Position numbers and translations under genes: made by a program. Positions 8,250 to 16,382 of a stretch of 49,584 bases of DNA are shown in pieces (position 1 is the stretch's first letter; each line of letters opens with the position of its first letter). The stretch comes from Bacteroidales bacterium (GTDB taxonomy: Bacteria > Bacteroidota > Bacteroidia > Bacteroidales > Muribaculaceae), in contig CAAGDX010000020.1 of NCBI GenBank assembly GCA_900768685.1, positions 1 to 49,584 of the forward strand, in the 5' to 3' direction. The notes beneath the pieces are model-generated. The model saw only the letters and a list, made by a program, of their open reading frames with translations. It searched no databases and was not told the DNA's origin.

Positions 8250-10076
8250 ATGAAAGATTTCTTCGTTATTCTGCGACGCTTCGTCCCGCCATATAAAAAA
8301 TACCTCATTCTGAGCATTATCTTCAATATTCTTGCAGCAATTCTCACTCTCTTTTCCTTTGCTGTGATTATCCCTATCTTGGAAATGCTCTTTAAGGTGA
8401 AAGAGGCTACATACGTCTATATGACACTTGCCGACGGCTCGCTTAAAGACGTGGCTTTCAATAATTTCTACTATTACACTCAGGAAGCCCTCGCCGCTTG
8501 GGGACAATCCACCACGCTTGCTCTGCTTGCAGCACTGCTTATTGTGATGACCGCTTTCAAAACCGGTGCCACATACCTCGCTGCATACTTTGTGATTCCT
8601 ATGCGTTCCGGTATAGTGCGTGATATTCGCAACTATGTATATGACAAGATTGTAACTCTCCCCATATCTTTCTTTACGTCGGAGCGTAAGGGTGACGTGA
8701 TGGCACGCATGAGTGGTGACGTGGCGGAGATTGAAAATTCTATCATGGCATCGCTGGACATGATGTTCAAGAATCCTATTATGATTATAGTGTGCCTCAC
8801 CACAATGATAATCATTTCCTGGCAACTCACAGTGTTTGTGCTGATTCTGCTCCCTATTGCCGGTACTATCATGGGACGTGTGGGCAAGAAACTGAAGCGA
8901 AAATCACTCAAAGGACAGAACCAGTGGGGCGTTTTGATGTCCATAATCGAGGAATGTCTCGGCGGACTGCGTATCATCAAGGCTTTTAATGCGGAAGAAA
9001 AGGTGAAACGCCGTTTTCACGCAGAAAATGAGGAATTTTATGAGATTTCAAACTCTATAAACCGTCGCCAGCAACTTGCTCACCCTATGAGTGAGTTCCT
9101 GGGAACGATTGCTATTTCCATCGTGCTCTGGTTTGGCGGTTCTCTCATCTTGGGAGGCTATTCATCTATGAATGCAGCATCCTTCATCTATTACATGGTG
9201 ATTTTTTACAGTATCATCAACCCTGCAAAGGACCTCTCCAAGGCTGTCTATGCTATCCAGAAAGGTCTTGCGTCTATGGTGAGAATAGACAAGATTTTGG
9301 ATGCTGATAATCCTATCAAAGACCCTGAAAATCCGGTAGTTATCAGTAAGTTGCACGGTGATATTTCATACAAGGGTGTCTCTTTCAGTTATGGTGACCA
9401 CGAGGTGCTTCACGATATTGACTTGGATATTCCGGCAGGTTCCACTGTGGCTCTCGTTGGTCAGTCCGGTTCCGGAAAATCCACTCTTGCCGACCTTATT
9501 CCGCGTTTTTACGATGTACAAACAGGCACAATCACTATTGATGGCACGGATATCCGCAATCTCCGTGTGCATGACCTCCGTAGCTTTATGGGCAATGTTA
9601 ACCAGGAGGCAATCCTTTTCAACGACACATTCTATAATAATATCACTTTTGGTGTGAAAAATGCCACTATGGAGCAGGTTATAGATGCTGCAAAGATAGC
9701 TAATGCCCACGAATTTATTATGGAATCCGAAAACGGATACGATACCAATATCGGTGACCGCGGTTGCCGTCTTTCAGGTGGTCAACGTCAGAGAATTTCT
9801 ATTGCTCGTGCCATTCTCAAGAATCCGCCTGTTCTTATCCTTGATGAAGCTACTTCCGCCTTAGACTCTGAAAGTGAGAAACTTGTGCAGGAAGCGCTGG
9901 ATAGACTTATGAAAGACCGCACAACCCTCGTTATCGCTCACCGCCTTTCCACTATCAAGAATGCTTCTCTTATTTGCGTTCTCCACGAGGGTCGCATAGT
10001 GGAACGTGGCACGCACGATGAACTTCTTGCTCTCAACGGCTATTATCGTCGCCTCGTTGATATGCAAAAGTTTTAG
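8250..10076 (+). CDS. ABC exporter with fused membrane and ATPase domains (MsbA-like)
   Basis: 608 residues. Residues about 1-330 form a six-helix exporter membrane domain and about 365-608 the nucleotide-binding domain: Walker A GQSGSGKST (404-412), signature LSGGQ (508-512), Walker B LILDEATSALD (529-539), H-loop His564. The single-chain half-transporter layout and the unfused N-terminus match lipid A exporter MsbA and related exporters. The substrate is inferred, not shown. It would act as a homodimer in the inner membrane. It follows menG at 28 nt and no terminator is seen between them. Confidence 0.88.
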   Translation: MKDFFVILRRFVPPYKKYLILSIIFNILAAILTLFSFAVIIPILEMLFKVKEATYVYMTLADGSLKDVAFNNFYYYTQEALAAWGQSTTLALLAALLIVMTAFKTGATYLAAYFVIPMRSGIVRDIRNYVYDKIVTLPISFFTSERKGDVMARMSGDVAEIENSIMASLDMMFKNPIMIIVCLTTMIIISWQLTVFVLILLPIAGTIMGRVGKKLKRKSLKGQNQWGVLMSIIEECLGGLRIIKAFNAEEKVKRRFHAENEEFYEISNSINRRQQLAHPMSEFLGTIAISIVLWFGGSLILGGYSSMNAASFIYYMVIFYSIINPAKDLSKAVYAIQKGLASMVRIDKILDADNPIKDPENPVVISKLHGDISYKGVSFSYGDHEVLHDIDLDIPAGSTVALVGQSGSGKSTLADLIPRFYDVQTGTITIDGTDIRNLRVHDLRSFMGNVNQEAILFNDTFYNNITFGVKNATMEQVIDAAKIANAHEFIMESENGYDTNIGDRGCRLSGGQRQRISIARAILKNPPVLILDEATSALDSESEKLVQEALDRLMKDRTTLVIAHRLSTIKNASLICVLHEGRIVERGTHDELLALNGYYRRLVDMQKF

Positions 10077-10145
10077 TAAAAGTTAAATAATGTTAATTAT
10101 ATAAATGTCAATTGCAAATTTCTCCGATATTTTGTGACAAATTTG

Positions 10146-10185
10146 TAATTTTGCAACACCTATATATTATTCTGTAGTATAGGTG
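10146..10185 (+). promoter_or_regulatory. -7 box and start-site hairpin upstream of the T9SS cargo gene
   Basis: TAATTTTG (10146-10153) is a good -7 element, but no TTTG lies at 19-20 nt. Directly downstream, CACCTATA (10157-10164) pairs with TATAGGTG (10178-10185), so the predicted mRNA would begin with an 8-bp hairpin, which may stabilise the transcript. Confidence 0.55.
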
Positions 10186-10235
10186 AAAACTGCATTTAAT
10201 AAACTAATAATTATATCAAAATTTCTGAAAAAACT

Positions 10236-13200
10236 ATGAAAATGAGATTTTTACGCTTTCTGCTGATTTGCGTAGCCTCTATTTTTACTTTTTCTGTTGC
10301 AAGTGCCGCTGAATACGGCACCACTGCAACGCCTCCAACAGGTTTGATAGTAAAAGGTTCGGTTACGAATGTAGATGGTTATTGCACGGTTCGTCTCCAG
10401 TGGGGTTTCTCAGGTTCAAACGGAGAGACATCTATTGACGGAGTGAGTGTAAATGGTAGTGACGTTTATAGAGCTTTCTGGCCGCTCGCAGGAGATGAGC
10501 CATATCAGCCACTGTCATTAGACCGCAATTACAACCTTTTCGTGGATTATGAAGTTGCCCCGGGTAAATATTCCTACAAGATTGTGATGCACATGAACTA
10601 TAAATACTCTTTGGATGGAGGTACCACCAAAGTAGATGTTCCGTTTGATTTGGATGCATACGTTTTTGACCCGATTGAAGTAGGAAATGCACGTGCCGAT
10701 CTTGTAACATACGACATCAAAGAGGTTTATAACCTTCGTATCGGTGCTGCAAATGCAGCAAATTCCGTTCCGGCAGGCAAATATATCCCAACACAGTCCG
10801 GCACAAGTCCTACATTGCCGCTTTTTGACCATATAGACTTTGTTCGCTGTGGCTACCACGTGTCTAAGTCAAACAATGACGGACTAAACTATTGGTATTT
10901 TTATGATAACGGATATGGAGCATACGTAAATCCAACAGATAAATATTATGATCTAATTACAGCTCAGCAAAACGCAAGCCGAAGAACTACAGGTATAATG
11001 TGGAGAATTGGCGATGACGTAGAGTCTCTTACAAACGCAAGTTTGTATAGCAAAAAGTTTACCGTTTCCAATATGACTTCTTGGGGAACATCCAATTATG
11101 GTCCAATGAACTATTTTGTTGTTGACCAATGGCAAAATATTTTTACAAAGTTTGGAAAGTTGGCTACAAGTGGTTCAGGTTATACTTACTATAGGAGAGA
11201 AGATGCTACATCTATGGAATATATGCTTTATCCTCCTAACAGATATGCTGTGCTTCACAATTCATACAATGGAGAAGCTAATCCGAACCCATCAAACGAA
11301 TCCGGATTTACAGCTGCTAAAGCTAATGACCGAAGCGGTCTTTTAAAGATTAGAGATTTGTCTTCAAAATATATTAGTGAAGGAGGTTTTGGTATTGATG
11401 GAATTGGTGAAACAGATTTGGATAAAAAGAAGTCTGCTTTAAAATTTGGGTATAATACAAAAACATCTCCAGACACTAATAATGGTGAAACTTGGGATGA
11501 TATACCATTTAGAACTCATAATCAGTTAGGTCGTTGCGATATGCTTTCATATCGTGGCTATGATGCGTTAAATAATGATGGAGTCAAAAACGCCAATAGA
11601 ACATTTGATACAGGTTTCACTGAAACTTTGTTTTCTCCCGGTATGACACCTTTCTTATATCGTGTTAAACTTGACAATGGAGCAAATCCGAAAGAATCTT
11701 GGTTTAGAAAACCCGGTGATGTTATGTCTTCAGGTGCTGAAAACTTTGCTATGTTTGTGGATGGCGAAGGAAATGAAAATAGGTATATCCACTTGCTCCG
11801 TGGTAATGAATGGAGATATTATGAACTTGACCCGGCATACGCTGACGCAGAAGGTGATTTGACAGACCACCTGACAAAGGCGGAAACATTAACTTATCTT
11901 TCTTCTGCTGGTGCTTACAGCCAGTCCGGTGGTGCTACTCTTTACGTTAAAGGAGCTATTGCCGGTAAAGGTCTTGCAGGACAAAACACCGTTCAGTGTA
12001 ACGACCTCTTCGTGCTTACTCCAATTTCTCTGAAATCTCGTTCTACAGGTTCTTTCCAGTTAAACCGTGCCACTGCCACTGTAGATAATCCGGAAGCAAA
12101 GGACTTTAATGTGCTTAATCTTACTCCGGTCAAGATTTTCCAGCAGAGAGAGGAATTTGCCGATGGTATGGCATTTAATGCAAACAATGTTTGTTTCTTT
12201 ATGGCAAAAGAAACAAGCAAGGAAGACGGACTTGAACACATCTATATTTATCAGTATGTTCCTTGTGTGCGTGTGGCAAAATACGAAATCGTTCCGCGTA
12301 TCAATCCTGCAAGCACTCCTATCACTATTGATTACAAAAAAGCTTACGAGAATGAATCAATGGCAGAGGGCGAGGCAAAAGTGGATATGAACGGTTTTGA
12401 CCGCAGCCTCAAGTTTGATATGCCGGATTACAACCGTGACGGCACAGGTAACTATGTTGTGAAAGGTTACGATATCGTTCTCACTGACCCTAATCACAAT
12501 AAATATCACTATCGTGTAGGTCCTAAGTATGAATATTACACAGACCCTGTTGATGGCGTTCAAAAAATTGGTTTCTTCTGCGAAATCAAGTATATGAATG
12601 CAGATGGAACTTACGAAACTAACGACTATGTTCAGCAAATAGATGACAAAGGTTTCCCTGTTTGGGTAAAAGATGCACAAGGAAAAAATACGGATACTCC
12701 TGTTTGTTATGGAGAATATGTTGAAGTTAAAAGCATTGGTATCGATTTAGAAGGCAATAATATTGCTCCAACTGTAGGCGAATACGTTCTCAATTACAGC
12801 GTTCCTTGTCCAATGCCGTGCCTTGGTACTTACGAATCTGAGATTTCCGTTTATCTCGGTCATAAAAATGTTGATGACGACTATATCAAGTGTGGTTCAT
12901 ACAAGAGCACTACCACTCTTTCTATGACAGGTGAAAATCCTACTCCTGTAGCACAGTGCTACAAACTCAAAGATTATGTAGATGGCACTGTTGTAGGTGA
13001 AAATGAAGACGACATCTTGCCTTATCGTGTGGATGTAAGTTTCACAATGCCTGCCGGTAGAGGAAACTCTTATGAACCTGTTTCACACTACAATATTTGG
13101 GTTGACAAAACAGGTACTGCAACAAGCTATAAAGACCCGAATTGCGAAAAGATTAAGCTTGTGGAGTATGACTGTCTGCAGCGTGATGCGGAAGGTAATC

Positions 13201-13943
13201 CTATTCCTTCCGGAGAAAATACCTACCTTATGAACCCCGATAAACGTAAAGATACGGAACGCGGTTTCTGGTTGATTACAAATAATGCTCCTACTATTAA
13301 GATTTCTAACAAAGCACCGGGTCAGTGTCCAAGATTCGGATATGAAGACGCTGAAGGCAATATATATCCTCGTGAAAAAGTAGATTGCATTCCGGGAACC
13401 TATGGTATGCGTGGTAACAACGAAGACTTTACACCGGACTGGGGTTATTCAACTATTGATAATGTAAATGAAGAAGGAGCAACGGGTGAAACAATATTCT
13501 CTCTGTACTTTAAAGACCCGACTGTTCCGGATCCTTCCCAGGAAAACTCACTTAGCAAAGATTTGAAAGGTTCAGGACTTTCCGCAAACGATATCATCAA
13601 GAATTATAGAATCTTTGTAGAAGCTGTCTATGCTTCCACAACAGCATACAAGTTCAGTAAGGACGGATTTGCTTCTGTAGGCGCTCCCGGAACTACATCC
13701 GTTGAGGAAGTTCAAGAACAGCAACTTACCGTATCACCGAATCCGGCAATATCAGACGTGACAATTTCTGCATCATACGAAATCCGTGACGTGAAGTTCT
13801 ATTCCGGTTCAGGTGCATTAGTGAAGTCTGAATCATTTGCAGGTGATTCAAACGAGGTTTCAATCTCCGTTGATAATCTTGCTCCGGGCTTCTACTACCT
13901 TAATGTCAATGGTACTGAAAGCGTCAAATTCATTAAGAAATAA
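10236..13943 (+). CDS. Large secreted protein with T9SS type A sorting domain, function unknown
   Basis: 1235 residues. The signal peptide spans residues 1-24 (ending ASA). The last ~83 residues (1153-1235) are a type IX secretion sorting domain: it begins TTSVEEV, carries LTVSPNP (1164-1170), then strands with FYSGSGALV and LAPGFYYLNVNG, and ends VKFIKK. It is therefore expected to cross the outer membrane and be released or anchored to the surface. The long middle part is rich in Tyr, Asn, Asp and Gly and probably beta-structured. I recognise no enzyme or adhesin domain in it. The gene stands alone, with its own -7 box and a strong terminator. Codon use in residues about 220-420 is more AT-rich than in the flanks. 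Confidence 0.85.
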   Translation: MKMRFLRFLLICVASIFTFSVASAAEYGTTATPPTGLIVKGSVTNVDGYCTVRLQWGFSGSNGETSIDGVSVNGSDVYRAFWPLAGDEPYQPLSLDRNYNLFVDYEVAPGKYSYKIVMHMNYKYSLDGGTTKVDVPFDLDAYVFDPIEVGNARADLVTYDIKEVYNLRIGAANAANSVPAGKYIPTQSGTSPTLPLFDHIDFVRCGYHVSKSNNDGLNYWYFYDNGYGAYVNPTDKYYDLITAQQNASRRTTGIMWRIGDDVESLTNASLYSKKFTVSNMTSWGTSNYGPMNYFVVDQWQNIFTKFGKLATSGSGYTYYRREDATSMEYMLYPPNRYAVLHNSYNGEANPNPSNESGFTAAKANDRSGLLKIRDLSSKYISEGGFGIDGIGETDLDKKKSALKFGYNTKTSPDTNNGETWDDIPFRTHNQLGRCDMLSYRGYDALNNDGVKNANRTFDTGFTETLFSPGMTPFLYRVKLDNGANPKESWFRKPGDVMSSGAENFAMFVDGEGNENRYIHLLRGNEWRYYELDPAYADAEGDLTDHLTKAETLTYLSSAGAYSQSGGATLYVKGAIAGKGLAGQNTVQCNDLFVLTPISLKSRSTGSFQLNRATATVDNPEAKDFNVLNLTPVKIFQQREEFADGMAFNANNVCFFMAKETSKEDGLEHIYIYQYVPCVRVAKYEIVPRINPASTPITIDYKKAYENESMAEGEAKVDMNGFDRSLKFDMPDYNRDGTGNYVVKGYDIVLTDPNHNKYHYRVGPKYEYYTDPVDGVQKIGFFCEIKYMNADGTYETNDYVQQIDDKGFPVWVKDAQGKNTDTPVCYGEYVEVKSIGIDLEGNNIAPTVGEYVLNYSVPCPMPCLGTYESEISVYLGHKNVDDDYIKCGSYKSTTTLSMTGENPTPVAQCYKLKDYVDGTVVGENEDDILPYRVDVSFTMPAGRGNSYEPVSHYNIWVDKTGTATSYKDPNCEKIKLVEYDCLQRDAEGNPIPSGENTYLMNPDKRKDTERGFWLITNNAPTIKISNKAPGQCPRFGYEDAEGNIYPREKVDCIPGTYGMRGNNEDFTPDWGYSTIDNVNEEGATGETIFSLYFKDPTVPDPSQENSLSKDLKGSGLSANDIIKNYRIFVEAVYASTTAYKFSKDGFASVGAPGTTSVEEVQEQQLTVSPNPAISDVTISASYEIRDVKFYSGSGALVKSESFAGDSNEVSISVDNLAPGFYYLNVNGTESVKFIKK

Positions 13944-13971
13944 TAATTATAAATAGTTTTCATAGATTCCG

Positions 13972-14007
13972 GCGAGGCAAACCGTGAGGTTTGTCTCGCT
14001 TTTTTTT
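13972..14007 (+). terminator. Intrinsic terminator after the T9SS cargo gene
   Basis: A 12-bp stem with one G-U pair (13972-13983 with 13988-13999), a GTGA tetraloop of GNRA type, then eight T (14000-14007). Confidence 0.95.
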
Positions 14008-14013
14008 AAGCAC

Positions 14014-14090
14014 AAATTTGGAGGCAAATGACAAAATGCACCATATAAATTCGGTGGAAAATGACAAAATGGGCTTGATGAATTTGGTGG
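14014..14090. repeat. Three iterons at 33-bp spacing upstream of the ATPase gene
   Basis: AAATTTGGAGGCAAATGACA at 14014 and AAATTCGGTGGAAAATGACA at 14047 begin 25-bp copies that match at 22 of 25 positions and both end in AAAATG. A third, partial copy (GAATTTGGTGG, 14080-14090) starts another 33 bp on and contains the TTTG of the promoter. The spacing of about three helix turns would put all copies on one face of the DNA, which suggests an operator. Confidence 0.7.
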
Positions 14091-14114
14091 GTTTGTTTTT
14101 AGTTACTATATTTG
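14083..14114 (+). promoter_or_regulatory. Promoter of the DUF4143 ATPase gene
   Basis: TTTG (14083-14086), a 20-nt spacer, TATATTTG (14107-14114). The start codon is 27 nt downstream. The -33 element sits inside the third iteron. Confidence 0.8.
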
Positions 14115-14140
14115 CAAAATAATGTTCAAATACAAACGAT

Positions 14141-15475
14141 ATGATTCATTTCAAGAGAAAAGTATATGACACGATGCTTCGTTGGAAAAAAGAGCGTTGT
14201 GGTAGCACTGCATTACTAATACAAGGAGCAAGGCGTGTTGGAAAGTCAACTGTAGCAGAAGAATTTGCAAAAAATGAGTATAAATCATATATATTGATAG
14301 ATTTCTCCAAAGTTTCAAAGGATGTAAGTGACTTGTTTAATGATATATCAGATTTGAATTATCTTTTTTTACGTCTTCAAATGATATTTCAAGTTCAGTT
14401 GTTTGAGCGGGAATCTGTAATTATATTTGATGAGGTTCAGTTGAAACCTCTTGCGCGTCAAGCAATTAAACATCTCGTAAAGGATAATAGATATGATTAT
14501 ATAGAAACCGGGTCTTTAATCTCTGTGCGTTCCGGTAGCAGTGGTATTATCATCCCGAGTGAAGAGACCAAGGTGGATATGTATCCTATGGACTATGAGG
14601 AATTTAGGTGGGCATTAGGTGACACAGTCACAGTGCCGCTTCTGAGTAATGCTTTTGAAAATAAGTTATCTCTTGGCGAAGTTGTTCACCGCAAACTGAT
14701 GCGTGATTTTAGATTATATATGCTTATTGGAGGAATGCCTCAAGTTGTAGCGGAATACATACGCACTAATAATTTTAAAGCATTAGACCTAGTGAAACGT
14801 GATATAATATCACTTTATGAGGAGGATTTTGTCAAAATTGATTCAAGCGGCAGAGCTAAGGCGATGTTTGACTCCATTCCTGCTCAACTTAGTAGCAATA
14901 TTATGAGATTTCAGGTTGGAAAGGTTTTGCCTGATGAGAGGATGGAACGAGTTTCTCATATTATAAAAAGTATGGAAGATTCAATGACTACAAATATCGC
15001 TTATCATTCAGACGATCCTAATGTAGGTTTGGCTCTTACTAAAAATTTGAATAGCTTTAAGATGTATGCATCTGATACAGGTTTGTTCGTGACATTGGCT
15101 TTTAAAGATAGAGATATAACAGACAATACTATATATGATAAACTATTGAGTGACAAACTCAGTGTAAATTTAGGTTATGTGTACGAAAACATGATAGCTC
15201 AGATGTTGAAAGCGTCCGGAAAGAATCTTTTCTATCATACTATTAAGTATGCAGAGGGTAAAAAGTATTATGAAGTGGATTTTGTGATTGCGGATAAACA
15301 TAAAATCTCGCCTATAGAAGTAAAATCATCGGGATATAAGACGCATAAATCGTTAGATGTTTTTTGTGATAAATATTCAGACCGTATTCTTAATCGATAT
15401 GTCATTTACACAAAAGATTATAAGCGTGAAAACGGGATAGACTTCATTCCGGTTTATATGACAATGTTTTTGTGA
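14141..15475 (+). CDS. AAA+ ATPase with C-terminal DUF4143-type domain
   Basis: 444 residues. Walker A is GARRVGKST (29-37) and Walker B VIIFDEVQ (93-100), followed by the sensor-like YIETGSL. After YPMDYEEFRWAL comes the DUF4143 region, ending in a nuclease-like fold with VDFVIADKHKISPIEVKSS. This family is common and multicopy in Bacteroidales. Its role is not established: suggestions include DNA-binding ATPase or toxin-antitoxin-like functions. Codon use is AT-richer than that of neighbouring housekeeping genes, which may point to transfer. It is monocistronic with its own promoter and upstream iterons. Confidence 0.85.
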   Translation: MIHFKRKVYDTMLRWKKERCGSTALLIQGARRVGKSTVAEEFAKNEYKSYILIDFSKVSKDVSDLFNDISDLNYLFLRLQMIFQVQLFERESVIIFDEVQLKPLARQAIKHLVKDNRYDYIETGSLISVRSGSSGIIIPSEETKVDMYPMDYEEFRWALGDTVTVPLLSNAFENKLSLGEVVHRKLMRDFRLYMLIGGMPQVVAEYIRTNNFKALDLVKRDIISLYEEDFVKIDSSGRAKAMFDSIPAQLSSNIMRFQVGKVLPDERMERVSHIIKSMEDSMTTNIAYHSDDPNVGLALTKNLNSFKMYASDTGLFVTLAFKDRDITDNTIYDKLLSDKLSVNLGYVYENMIAQMLKASGKNLFYHTIKYAEGKKYYEVDFVIADKHKISPIEVKSSGYKTHKSLDVFCDKYSDRILNRYVIYTKDYKRENGIDFIPVYMTMFL

Positions 15476-15557
15476 TTTCTCGTTGCTTTTTTGAAATAAA
15501 TTTTTCAAAAATTGATAACTTATCTTGAAAAAATTTTATAAAATGGAAAAAATATAG

Positions 15558-15565
15558 TATTTTTG
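15558..15565 (+). promoter_or_regulatory. -7 box upstream of the coiled-coil/zapA genes
   Basis: TATTTTTG matches TAnnTTTG and lies 18 nt before the ATG at 15584. A TTG that could be read as an upstream start is part of this box, which argues for the ATG. Confidence 0.65.
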
Positions 15566-15583
15566 CACAAAATTGGGATAAGA

Positions 15584-15889
15584 ATGGCTGCCAAGGTTAA
15601 AGATGAACATCAAGAAAGAATTGAGAGCCTTCAGGCAAAAACGCGTTTGCTGATTGAGAAATGCAATGTATTGGCAAAGCGTGGTGAAGAAACTGAAGAG
15701 CGAATGGTTCAGCTTGAACGTGAAAATTTATCACTGAAGCAGCAGATAGAACAGCTAAAAGTGCAGATTGAATATCTACAAGTAGTTTCCACTATCAATC
15801 CCTCAAGAGAAGAACTTGAGCAGACAAAAAAAGTCTTATCCGATTTAGTGCGGGAAATTAACAAGTGTATCAATGACCTAACACAATAA
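15584..15889 (+). CDS. Small coiled-coil protein preceding zapA
   Basis: 101 residues from the ATG at 15584. Residues about 8-75 are a strongly charged, heptad-patterned helix (for example RMVQLERENLSLKQQIEQLK), so a coiled coil is very likely. There is no signal peptide. It is 7 nt from zapA and probably co-transcribed, which suggests a role in cell division similar to ZapB, but no specific family signature is visible. The start at TTG 15563 is rejected because it lies in the -7 box. Confidence 0.75.
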   Translation: MAAKVKDEHQERIESLQAKTRLLIEKCNVLAKRGEETEERMVQLERENLSLKQQIEQLKVQIEYLQVVSTINPSREELEQTKKVLSDLVREINKCINDLTQ

Positions 15890-15896
15890 GCATATC

Positions 15897-16175
15897 GTGG
15901 AGAAATTTGACATAGATATAGCCGGCTTGAGTGAACCTATGGAGATTAGGGTAAACACAAGAGAAGAAAAGGCGAATTATATTGCTGCCGCAAACGATGT
16001 GAACCATTTGTTCAGTGCTTGGTCACAAAGATTTACAGGCAAAGCAGATAAGGAAATCCTCGCTATGATTGCTTTACGTCTGGCATACGTTAATGTGGAG
16101 AGAAATCTTGCCGACAAAAAAAGACTCGATGCTCTCTCTGATATTGAAAAAGAAATTGACAGCATATTGCTTTAG
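15897..16175 (+). CDS. zapA: Cell division protein ZapA
   Basis: 92 residues from a GTG start. The size, the N-terminal beta-strand region (IDIAGLSEPMEIRV) followed by two long helices, and the typical MIALRLAYVNVERNLADKK segment fit ZapA, which binds and cross-links FtsZ filaments at the septum. It follows the coiled-coil gene by 7 nt. A structured RNA candidate follows directly, then rny. Confidence 0.8.
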   Translation: MEKFDIDIAGLSEPMEIRVNTREEKANYIAAANDVNHLFSAWSQRFTGKADKEILAMIALRLAYVNVERNLADKKRLDALSDIEKEIDSILL

Positions 16176-16195
16176 CAAGACAGCTGAAAAACATA

Positions 16196-16285
16196 TTTTT
16201 AATAACACCTGCACTACACCGACAGTGCCGCTCCTAAAGAGGATTCGGCAGGGATGCTTTCCCACGGTGAAGTGCTATTTTTTTA
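16196..16285 (+). ncRNA. Structured RNA between zapA and rny, possible 6S RNA
   Basis: GCACTACACCG (16211-16221) pairs with CGGTGAAGTGC (16265-16275), 10 of 11 bp. It encloses two hairpins: TGCCG...CGGCA (226-230 with 246-250 of the 16200s) with an inner TCC/GGA, and GGGA-TGCTT-TCCC (16251-16263). The outer stem is followed by TATTTTTTTA, so it also looks like an intrinsic terminator. In many bacteria the 6S RNA gene follows zapA, and that synteny is the reason for the 6S suggestion. The 5' end is not defined. The rest up to rny (16286-16382) is A-rich with no clear element. Confidence 0.5.
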
Positions 16286-16382
16286 TATAGACTTAAAAGA
16301 CATAACAAACTAACAAACAACAAATTACAAATTACAAATAATTTAAATTAATAATTCTTACCTACAAAATACCCTATAAAAA

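Noticed and set aside
15563..15583. Upstream TTG start for the coiled-coil protein
   Set aside because: The TTG is part of the -7 promoter box TATTTTTG; the ATG at 15584 is preferred.
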